Assembly: GCA_004154925.1 (NCBI GenBank)
Contig: QJNS01000129.1
Span: 27,645-91,644 of the forward strand
Reading direction: 5' to 3'
DNA from: Monosporascus cannonballus
Taxonomy: Eukaryota; Ascomycota; Sordariomycetes; Xylariales
DNA: 64,000 nt
Below are positions 1 through 9,400 of the stretch, in pieces; positions within the stretch are counted from its first letter, which is position 1, and every line of letters begins with the position of its first letter. A program made the position numbers and the translations under genes. The notes below the pieces were generated by a model, which ran no database searches, was not told where the DNA came from, and saw nothing but the letters and a program-made list of their open reading frames with translations.

Positions 1-1369
1 CGCCTAGATATCTCCCGGCTGTCATATACTCCAGAGGCTATCACGATCTAGGTTAGCAAGGGCCAGATCTAGAATGTCTCAGTAGCACTTGTGGACTTTT
101 GCGTGCCATTCCTCGAGGTTTTATAACCAATGAGGTAATCCAATTTGGTATTGGGGGTTACTGGAGCATGCTTTGAACAAGGATGAATGGTCCCAGATAC
201 TCACCTGAAATCCGGGCTTCTCGCCTTCGGAGTCAAGCTGGCGGTCCCACTTGCTGACGAGACCGAATTTGTGCAACGCCGAGGCCGAGCCGTTGATGCT
301 CCACTCCGTGTTCACCGCGATCCTCAGGTTTTCTACAGGTTCATCGGTTAAGCCTCTCACCTTCCCAGGCAGCTTATCCCGGTGGAGCATGCGCATCGGC
401 AGAGATATCGTGGCATTGCTGCCCGTGCCGCAGATGAGACCCATCACCGCTTTGTGGGTCTCGTCCTCTCGAGATTGATAGATGAAAGATACCAGCGTTG
501 CGACGGAATCGTTCAGGATAGCCGTAACCTTTATGGGCGGGAGACACGGAGTTCTCGCCTTTTCGTAGCCGTCTGCTAGATAGGTCCCGAGGTCTAAGTT
601 AGAGGAGATCACGAAGCCTTTCCCCATCGGCATAAGGGTGGCTTCGGAGATAGTGTTCTGCTGCATCGGAAAGGAGAAGGCAACTCCCATGGGCAGCGGG
701 ACGTCCTTAGGTAGATGGAACTTCTCGCATCCTTCTCGGACCACTTCGGCAATGCATTTGCCGATCCACGTGAATAGCTCGTCGGGGTGCCGACTCTTGA
801 GATTCTCCAAAATGGGCCATGATTTCTCAAAGGCCTGGCGGAGAGGTGGTTCTCTGCTGTTGAGAGTCGGGCCCGGCTTAGGATCGTACTTCTCACCCCC
901 AAGGAGCTCGATGAAGCCGACTCTTAAATTAGTTCCACCGCTGCGAGAAGTCAGTCGAGTTCCGTATCAGGAAAGCTCCCTTTCGTAAGGCGTACATGTC
1001 GATAGCAAGATAGCTGCAGCGGCATTAGCTTGAGCGAGACCATAGTGTATCTCGATTTCTTCAAGGGCGGGTTCGGGACAAAGTCACCAGCATGTGCCTG
1101 GGGGGTGAAGTGGGTGGCGGGCACATTAAGGCCCTGGATACATACCGCCCCTTTTCCTGTCCGGCTTCTGGGCGTAGTATGGACTCAGCAATTGGAGTAG
1201 GAAGAAACTGATCGGTAGATTCAGCCGCCAACCGCTCAAATGTCAGGCGGAACTCTCTTGCTAAAGCTGTTGCTATCCCGACGTCCATGTGGAGAGGCCG
1301 AAGGAAGTTGCCCATATCGGACTCCTGAGATGTGGCATCCATATTAACTTGATGCGGAATGAAGGACAA
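1..1369 (-). CDS. Atypical hexokinase family protein (5' part, C-terminus beyond the window)
   Basis: Sugar-kinase fold protein of the hexokinase family. Exons read on the minus strand are 1369-1146, 1013-996 (only 18 nt), 940-205 and 37-1 (continues off the edge). The introns 1145-1014, 995-941 and 204-38 all have GT-AG ends and CTAAT/CTGAC/CTAAC branch-like sites. Joining them restores the phosphate-binding signature GRYLAIDIGGTNLRVGF, then FSFP (hexokinase FSYP/FSYPA position), NDSVATL (catalytic Asp of NDT), ICGTGSN, NTEW and the start of PLEYMTAGRYLG. The sugar and ATP motifs are recognisable but altered (QQNTIS after FSFP, NGSASALHKFG after NTEW). This resembles the non-canonical fungal hexokinases such as Aspergillus XprF/HxkC rather than housekeeping hexokinase or glucokinase; that subfamily call is inference. 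The start is uncertain: ATGs at 1369, 1342 and 1285 are in frame, and an upstream exon is possible. Transcribed divergently from the GILT-like gene. Confidence 0.85.
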
Positions 1370-2605
1370 CGCTCAGTATGGTCTCCTAGTGGCTTAGCCC
1401 CAACAAATACCTCTCGATTGCGATGTTGCTTGACGTCGCTACCGACTCACATGTACTCCCAGAATGAGCGTGTACGACTGCTGCAGGAACGCCACGATCT
1501 CATAAACCATTGGTCCTTGGAGTCGGTACCTGATTACCTAGCTGCATTAAAGTCAGCACTTGCATCAAAGTTATTTGACGTGGGGATCTCACAACTGCTC
1601 AGGCGAATACCATTTTCGACCGGAAGAACTACAAACACTACGATTGACCGTATCAGGCGAATTTAATAAACTTCAGACAAAGTCCACTATCCTGCTCCTT
1701 GCGCCCGAGTGAGTCATGAAGTACCCAGAGAAGATAATAGAGGGCCCCGTTGTGTTGTGACTTACGGATACGGCTAATGAAATGCCCAGTCGCATGTTTG
1801 CGAGTCCACCCAAACGAAATATTCCAATCCGCCAACGGATCTTGTTCGCAGTTGCGACTGCCAGAGACGCCCTTGTTGTGGGGGGTTGTTGAACCTCTCT
1901 CTCCTATTTCGGCATGGGATGTAATTACGTAACGAGGTAGGCACATATGCATCGCGCCGAGAAGGGACGCTAGGTAATATCCGGAAAGTAGCTACCTAGG
2001 AAAGTACGCATGTTTTTAGGACGGCAACTTTAGTCTCGGATTTCAACTTGCTGCTGTTGAATTACCTCATGTGTGTACGAGGTATGCATAGCAAAATAGA
2101 CATGAAAAGAAGGGGTTCTATGATCGCAGGTTCTTATTTCAAACTCAATCCTTTTCTTTAGCTTCCTCTTTCTTTCCTGAGAATACCCGTATGAACATCA
2201 CAACAGGTCCTTCCGATAACCACGATATGGGTGGGGAATGTGCATAGGCGACGATAGGTTCCGAATATGGTTAGAGGGGCGGGAAAAGGCAACAGCTGAT
2301 CTTTCGTTCTTCCTTCGTGCCAACCCTTCCAGGCTCCTTGTCTTACTGAGTATTAGCGCCTCCACATATGAAATGTAATTCTATCACTCACAATGCACGT
2401 ACTGAAGTCTGAGGTGGGTCCGCTGGTCCCTTATCTTTCGGCATCTCTCTGGGCGAGTCTAGGTCCAGGTATACCTATACCTAACTTACCCTTCCTTACT
2501 CCTGCCACCATCTCCAGGGTCCAAACGGGAATAGCATCTAGTACTCCACCAACAGTTCTCACGATAGCCTTTGGAATTTGATTTATTATTTTGTTTACAT
2601 CGCAC
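1370..2605. other. Intergenic, divergent promoter region
   Basis: Space between the minus-strand hexokinase-like gene and the plus-strand GILT-like gene. Short open frames here have no recognisable protein character. It presumably carries both promoters and, possibly, an unrecognised 5' exon of the hexokinase gene. No RNA gene or repeat was seen. Confidence 0.5.
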
Positions 2606-3607
2606 ATGGCTTACAAGAACAGCCTCCCCATCATGGATGAGAAACGGCCGATGCGCTACCGCGCCCGCCGTCGCCATCGCTGGGTGGCGGTCCTGTTCAT
2701 CGTCACCATCCCCCTCTACATGCTGTTCAGCTCCCGCGCCGTCTCAAGCTACACCGGCCGCTTTCTACCGGTATCATCCTCGCAGGCACCGTCGTCCTCG
2801 TCGTTATCCGCCACCGCCGCCACCGCCGCCACCGCCGCCACCGCCGCCACCGCCGCCACCACCACGAGCGCCGAGAACCCGCCCGTGCCCCTCGAGATCC
2901 ACATCATGAGCAAGTGCCCCGACGCCCGAGACTGCCTGAACGACCTGGTGCTGCCCGCCATGGTGCGAGTCAACGAGAAGGTCAACTTCACGCTCTCCTA
3001 CATCGGCGCGCTGACCGAGAACGACGGCATCGAGTGCAAACATGGCCCCAAGGAGTGCATGGGCAACATCGTGCGTCTTTCCCGCCTCCCAATCGTCTAA
3101 CTACGCGTCCCCCCGTTTTTTTTGGCGGTGAGAACATTACCCTAACGTTAATGCTGGTCTAGATCGAGCTGTGCGCCGTGCACCTCTACCCAGACGTCAA
3201 GGTCCACCTCGGCTTCACCCACTGCCTGACGCAGGATTATGAGGATATCCCGGATAGCGAGCTGGTGGAGGAGTGCGCGCTCGAGTACGGCATGAGCATT
3301 GGAGATTTAAACGATTGTGCCTCGAGGGACGATGGCGCCTTCGGCCTGTCGCTGCTGAGAGAGAGCGTTAAGAGGAGCGCTGACGTATGTTTTCCGGCCC
3401 AAAGACTTTAGGAGAGTCGCGACGCTTTTTTTTTTTTTTACTAATTATGGCTCGTAGGCTGGCGTTACCACGAGCTGCACTATCCGGGTGAACGAGGAGT
3501 TTTATTGCATACGGGACGGTGGGGAGTGGCATGATTGTCCGAAGGGAGCCGAGGTTGATACCCTGGTCGCTACGATAGACTACCTTTACCAGCATCCTCC
3601 CTCTTGA
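2606..3607 (+). CDS. GILT-family (gamma-interferon-inducible lysosomal thiol reductase-like) protein
   Basis: Exons 2606-3070, 3163-3384 and 3458-3607 give 278 aa. The introns are 3071-3162 (CCCTAAC before TCTAG) and 3385-3457 (GTATGT...CTAAT...TAG), both in phase 0. A basic N-terminus (RARRRHR) precedes a membrane segment at about residues 26-43, suggesting a type II signal anchor and a secretory or vacuolar location. A Thr/Ala-rich linker follows, and the GILT core starts at about residue 95 with MSKCPDARDC (C104, C110). Further conserved cysteines lie in ECKHGPKECMGNI, CAVHLYP, CLTQDYED, CALEYG and NDCASRDDG. The usual GILT CXXC is not present: Ala occupies the second-Cys position and a Cys occurs three residues later. 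Family members reduce disulfides in acidic compartments; activity here is not assured. An alternative start is the ATG at 2633. The 3' end overlaps the dcpS-like gene. Confidence 0.85.
2810..2863 (+). repeat. GCC-ACC-GCC triplet microsatellite inside the GILT-like gene
   Basis: About five and a half near-perfect 9-bp units of GCCACCGCC, coding for repeated Ala-Ala-Thr in the linker between the membrane segment and the GILT core. It probably varies in length between strains and forms a flexible, potentially O-glycosylated stalk. Confidence 0.85.
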
Positions 3608-4704
3608 GAGGCTCGAATATACCTGTCCACAGTTCCGACGCCTCGCCCACCGTGTAACTTAGCGAGACCGTGTCCATGCCCGTCTCGTCGTCCCCTGCCA
3701 TTGCCTCCAGCTGCTCTATGACGCTGTCCAGTCCGACCGCCTTCCCGACCGATTGGGTCGAGGTCGCCTCCAGCATGACGTGAACGATGTGGATGTGGAG
3801 GTGGTAGTACGTGGGCTGGTAATGGAAGAACAGCTTCAGCTGGTCCGGTTCGATCCCCGGGTACTTGCTCACGGTGGCGTCGACGAGCCGGGTCCGCATG
3901 TGCCGCAGCCAGCACACATGCCGCTTGCGCAGGTCGCGCAGGGTCCAGAGGTCGCGCCGCTCGACGATGGCCAGCAGGTGCAGCGCCTCGACGGTGCGCC
4001 GGTCCCAGTGCAGGTTCGGCAGCATCAGGAAGCCCTCGTCGCCGTCACGGCCCAGCGGCGTCCGGTAGATGACGTCCTCGGCCTCGGCCCGGCCCTCGAT
4101 GATGTTGTACACCCAGTTCAGCCGGCCCTCCCCCCGCCCCACCCGCTCGATCCACGGCCGCACCCGCTCACGGTAGACAACCGGCGTCTCCGTCACGTGC
4201 CGAAACCCCTGCCGGCTGTGCTTCTTGATGTGCTTGTCCGTGCACGGCCATATGAGCGACAGCTTGAGGTCGACCGTCTCGTCCTTCCGTAGTCCTAGCC
4301 CTGCTCCCGCTTCGCCGCCCGAGCCCAGGAACCACGAGTAGATGTCGTTGTTCCCGAGGTTCGTGAGGCCGCGCAGGTTACGGGGCAGCGCAGACAGGTA
4401 TCCCGGCGCGTCGGGGAAGGGGGCGCGCTCGAGGATCAGAAGCGCCGGCTTGGCGTCGACTTGGCCGTAAAGCGTTATGCGGCGGCCTGCATCGTCTGTG
4501 TGCCTTCTGTCAGTCAGCAGCCCTAATCCTTAACGAAAAGAGCCCCCGTGTTCCGAGGCCGGGGTGAAGACGTAGGAGGAAATAGGGACTGAGACTGACA
4601 ACGAGGGGCCCCCTTCACCCCGCCATACCTTGATTCAACACGCGTTCGAACTGGAACTTCGGCACGAGGGCCTCGGCGCGCCTTTTGCCTTCGTCCTCTG
4701 CCAT
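3570..4704 (-). CDS. Scavenger mRNA decapping enzyme (DcpS-like, HIT family)
   Basis: Exons 4704-4629 and 4495-3570 with intron 4628-4496 (GTATGG donor, CTGAC branch-like site, CACAG acceptor) give 333 aa. The HIT motif HLHIHIVH lies at about residues 257-264, preceded by the FFHYQPTYY segment typical of DcpS. Upstream sits the N-terminal dimerisation region with NDIYSWFLG and LSLIWPCTDKHIKKH. The family hydrolyses the residual m7GpppN cap left after 3'-to-5' exosomal decay, through a central His covalent intermediate. The length matches fungal and animal DcpS proteins (about 330-350 aa). The start at 4704 gives MAEDEGKRR. The stop at 3570 lies inside the last exon of the convergent GILT-like gene. 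Confidence 0.92.
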
Positions 4705-6293
4705 CGCGGGTTTATTTATTGATAAGTTGAATACTATATGAAAAAGAGAGAACGCAGAAGCCGCTTGAAATGCCAGAACATCAGCTACTTGGTGTGCAAA
4801 TCAGCGGTGCATGCGAAAGGCGGTGATGCTTTACATACCGCCCAATATCTTGCTATGTAGTTAGCTAGGAGCTCTTATCAGCTACATATCAACCCCTCCC
4901 AAGGTACCACCATCCTTGTCTATCCTTTTTGGTGGATATCGTTCGGTGTGACTCAATTTACGTTCCCGCCCGCAGGGCACCCCACCCAGCAGTAGCCCCA
5001 CGCCCGGCCTTCTGCCCACTGACCTTCCGGCCATCTACAAGTGACAGGGGTATTTTTTGTTAGTTACCTCTACTGGGCCACTACATGCCTTAAGGGGTCT
5101 AGGTATGCAGATGTGTATAGAAAATTGTAGGTATGCGACCTCATAGATATCGTTGAAGATAGGAAATTGGCAACCTACGACAGAGGTAAACACCGACAGA
5201 ACCTTCTGCAATGTCTAGGATCATACAAATATGTGTGAGATTGGAGGTAACTATCTAAATATACCCTTGCGACTTGTAGGTAATCTCCAGGTATCACCTC
5301 GTAGGCAGTTCCGCGATGCGATGAGATAGGGTGCTGATTGATGGATGACGCTTTGCAAATCTCGGAAGCTTACCGCGAACAATCCTATTCCATTTCTAAG
5401 GTCCAACCTACATCGCCTAATTAGACCCTACTGGCCCCATCGTATGCCTCCTGTCATAGTTGTAGTCAATGGCGGAAGGGTGGACTTGTGGAAGGTCAGG
5501 GGAGGGCTCCGTTTCTGCGCTCATCAGGTTCTTTCCGCGCTCCAAGGAGACAGTGAGCCGGTTTCGGACGAATCTGCGCGTCAGTGGAAGCCCGACCTAT
5601 GAATGCTATGCAGCTGAAACTCCATCATCTAGTCGGCGCTCTCATTATTTGCAGTAACGCCAGTCAGAACCACCAAATTCTCATTTACCAGCCGTTTTAT
5701 GTATGATTACTTCGTAGTGAAAATCAAGTTCGGAAACGGGGAGCGTGTGGGAGCTCTTATGCTGTACTACCTACTCCCGAGCCATGGGAGGAGGCTGCGG
5801 AAGCTACTTCTTTCTACTTCTATCCATATGCAGGTACCACCTCCCTAGCCGAGGTAACCCTTCTTAAGTGGTGACACACCTCCCAAAAGGTTATTCTCGG
5901 CCGCTTTGGGTCAAGCTTCCCACCCAGTTCTCTCGTTTCCCGTCAGTTTTAAAAGCTCACGAGAGCAGCGAGAACAGCACCGAAGCGTTCTTTACCTATC
6001 TACATACCTTGTACATATAACAGATGCGGGAACGATATTAGGTAGGAACTACCGGTCCTAGCGGCGGGCACCGGAACACGCTACACAGGCCGGGGATCCA
6101 TAACGCGCACATGTCGCACGAACTCTTCCCCACAGATTCTCCCGTGTGATATGTGCGAAAAAATATCTGTGATCAAGGATCCCCGTCCGAACCGCCCGTA
6201 AAGCGGTCCGGGGTGATTTTTTCTGCAGCTCAGCAGCACCTGTCCCTGTCCCGTACTTTATTCTGCAATAACAGCAGCGCCACCCATCAACAA
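4705..6293. other. Intergenic with TAGGTA-type motifs
   Basis: No protein-like frame was recognised. The stretch 5040-5300 contains repeated GTAGGTA/TAGGTAT words (for example around 5100, 5130 and 5277) and 5820-5880 has several TACC/GGTA words, a motif class recurring elsewhere in the window. The 3' half is upstream of the tRNA gene. Confidence 0.5.
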
Positions 6294-6423
6294 GCCCGGT
6301 TAGCTCAAGTAAGAACATCCCACGTCTGTATACTGGGGAAATCAAATCACTAACATCAAAACTAGTCGGTAGAGCGTGAGACTCTTAATCTCAAGGTTGC
6401 GGGTTCGACCCCCGCATCGGGCT
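6294..6423 (+). tRNA. tRNA-Lys(CUU) with an interrupted D-loop
   Basis: Exon parts are 6294-6308 and 6366-6423. The acceptor stem GCCCGGT pairs with ATCGGGC. The anticodon stem TGAGA/TCTCA closes the loop CTCTTAA with anticodon CTT. The T-arm GCGGG-TTCGACC-CCCGC is perfect and contains the B box. Without the 57-bp insert at 6309-6365 the RNA is 73 nt including a U discriminator, and the D-arm reads GCTC-AATCGGTA-GAGC. That is the D-loop expected of a fungal tRNA-Lys(CUU): A15 can make the Levitt pair with U48 of the variable loop. All stems are intact, so this does not look like a decayed pseudogene. The internal A box (TAGCTCA...) is split by the insert. Confidence 0.9.
6309..6365 (+). other. 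Spliceosomal-type intron-like insert in the tRNA D-loop
   Basis: A 57-bp insert that starts GTAAGA, has CACTAACA with the branch-like A at 6353, and ends AACTAG, 12 nt after that A. These are the same signals and spacing as the mRNA introns of the protein genes in this window. It lies between tRNA positions 15 and 16, not at the 37/38 site used by tRNA endonuclease introns. Excision exactly at GT and AG restores a standard D-loop. That it is removed by the spliceosome is inference. Confidence 0.75.
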
Positions 6424-6465
6424 CAATTCCCGATGCACCTCTTCAACGAGGTACTTCGAATCTCC

Positions 6466-6490
6466 TTTTCTTTTTTTTAAAAAAAGAAAA
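6466..6490 (+). terminator. T-run, likely Pol III terminator
   Basis: TTTTC followed by an eight-T run at 6471-6478, about 43-55 nt downstream of the tRNA 3' end. The T-run is followed directly by its A-rich inverted complement, so the DNA can also form a short A/T hairpin. It is the first strong T-tract after the tRNA. Confidence 0.55.
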
Positions 6491-9400
6491 GAGAAGAAAG
6501 TTTCTTTTTTCTTGTTTTTCAATCCGCTGTTTGTTGGGCTTTGAGGCAAATTTTGATGGCATGTCTGCCCCCGCGCCTGATCCAGCATCCCGCTCCCATG
6601 ACACCATACGGAAATCAATATACAAATCTTCCGAGGTGCATATGGAGTGAGGGACCCCAAGCTGATCTTCCCAAGGAGACCTATGGAGTAGCCTTCTTTC
6701 TGAGGCCGTCCGAGTGCTTGCCGAGGCTGTTCCCAGTCGAACTTCCGGGTGCCGTGGGTTTGAGCAGCCCAGGTTACAGATGGTGTCGACCAGTCTACCC
6801 CAGGCCGAGATTGCTGGAAGTGAGATTTTCATGAGGCACCTGATAACCACGCTCCGGGGCGTAGTGGATATTCTCATGGTACATCCCTCTTCGCTCTCTA
6901 GGTTCCCTGTCTGTAGCCACGTCTCTTACACATACATGTCCAGCGGTTGGCGGGCGTCCAGGAAATGATCTGAATAAGATTCAAGCGTGCACGCCTGAGT
7001 ACTGACCAAGCATGATTTTCCGGCTCCAGTGGCTAAGGGGATTGGACTGAGACACAAGCCATAGGTATTAGACATGAAGTAAAGTAGTCCTCAAACCTCT
7101 ACGATTTCGTAAGCATCTTCTACAACATAAAAACGAGAGAGGAATATCAGTCAGGCGCTACGATCCGTCTTAGGCATGAGCACTACGTGACGATATACCC
7201 TATGGTGTGCAGGACACTATCAGTCAACGGGATACTCGTATTCGGAGTTATAGCGCAATCGCCGGCGAGTACCAATACAACGTTGACACTCGGACGATAT
7301 GATAGATCCGCCGTCTATTTGTCACGTAGAGCCTCAACTATGATGACTTCTAGATATTGCCACGTGATAACGGGATCCAGTGGCAGAAAACACTGGGGAC
7401 ACACCGTTTATAAGGGTTCGGGGAAGAAAATTGGCCCCCTACCCCGTACCTAGAGGCATAACTCTTCTAGAAGATACACGTGTTCCTCTGAGCGAACTGG
7501 AGGAGGCATCGATTCATCTCAGCGCCGACTCCCGTACAATGGAAACGGGACTCCTGACCGAGTTTCAGATAGACAACCAAGCGGAGAGAAACAGACACCG
7601 GGGAGATTATGACACGAAGGGGTGAATGACTATTCTGTCCGTGTCCTGACCTTGCTTTTGTTCGCGAACCGGCCGTAGAAGACGGACAGCATATCACAGG
7701 CCCCTCACTTTCGGTTGTTGTTTAGAGACCAGAGGGAGAACCCAAGGACGAATCTGCAGCCTTTGAATATTGTCCTCCACGGAGCGAATATCGAGATGAA
7801 GATACATCGCAGGAAAGCTATGGTCACCATGAGCAGCTGAGCTAAGGCGTCGAACCCATGAGACTTTCGTCTTTCGCCAGATTGATCGTATTGATCGACC
7901 CACGAGCTACCGTAATAGATCGGCAATTTTAGGCATCCAGCCACCACCGCCGAGCTTCCATCGACATCAGGTCAAAGGCACAATTTCTGGATAAGCCATC
8001 GGAACGAAGCGACGCCGACGATTCACGGCGAGGTAGAGAGCAGAATGAAATTCTCGGGTGTCCCGCATCTCCGGGCCTCAACGATTCCAAGTAGAACACG
8101 GCGGAAGAGCTCCCGAGGTCAGGAGACCCGGGCGAAGAAGAAGATCGCGCGGTCGCCTCGTGATATGCGGTCCCGGTTCGACCAGCACGATTACCACAGG
8201 ATGCACAGACAGCAGACCTGAGGCTTGGAAAAAGGCAAGAGGATTAAGGATCCCCAGCCGCTGATTCAGGTGCCTCCCGGTGCACAGCCCGTTCTTCCGA
8301 TGATCAATTGCCACTCGCGATTGCGAACCAGCCGTGGCATCCACTTCTACGAGAGGGCGGGGACGTCCTCCCCTGGGTCCTCTTTTTCGGACCCAGATTA
8401 TCATTTGTATGGTTTCGGTGGAGGGAGCGCGGGCAACGGCGCTCTCCTTCGAATGACAGATTCCTATGGGATGGAAACGTGTAGGAAAGACCGGGTGCGC
8501 CGGGCCGTCTAAAAGAGAGGAGGCGATTTCCAGTGTAAAGTTCAAGAGGTAAGGATGCTAGGTATCCAAGCCTCGCAAGAATGTCGAGATAGCGGGACAG
8601 GGTTGTCAAGGCAGGCTCTCCAAGGTGAACGTTCGATTTCATCCCGTGTCTTACGGTCTAGATCCACCTTTGCGCATAGTCCCGCTCATATATCACGTCG
8701 CCTTTTGGTCACGCAGAGCGTCTAGATCCTCGAGTGTACGAAGAAAAAGCAAGGCCACCTGGCAGAGGCGGCTAACACTGACAGGAAAGTCCCGATCCCC
8801 GAAAGCGATATTATACTGGACAATTCCGGACCTGGTAAATGATGGAAGATGTGTCGATGCTGTCCACGAAATGGGATGTTCGATAGTGGCCACACGCCAT
8901 GACCTACAGGTGCGGTTGATTACAGTGATTACCCAACATATGTTCCGCAGATTAAGGAGGCAAAGTTCAGATGATGACTTGGCGGACGCCTCCCGTCTAC
9001 GTAGAGGACGTCATATGACCAGCGTGATATATATATGAGGATCGTGTGGGAACTTTCCCCAGCTCCGGATGCCCGTTCGTAGGCTGTCCGGCATTCCCAG
9101 CGGCGGAGATTTACGCCCAATGACATGCAGATGACCGCCAGTTCCAGAAGCCTCAACCAGGGGGCATGCTTCATCGCCTCCTCCCAGCATGGAGTGGCCC
9201 TCTGGTTTATGAAAGGGGGTCGCCTCGAGAGCCAAGATTCATGCAATTTAGGAGAACCAAGGCTCGCTTCGGTAGCTACCCAGTCGATGACCTCGCCCAT
9301 TACTGACTGTATGATATGCGTGGCGTTCGGCGCTGCGACTCTGGCAGTCGAAACGAGGTCACATACATAGCGGACGCCTTGTGATGGAATGCCCGGCACC

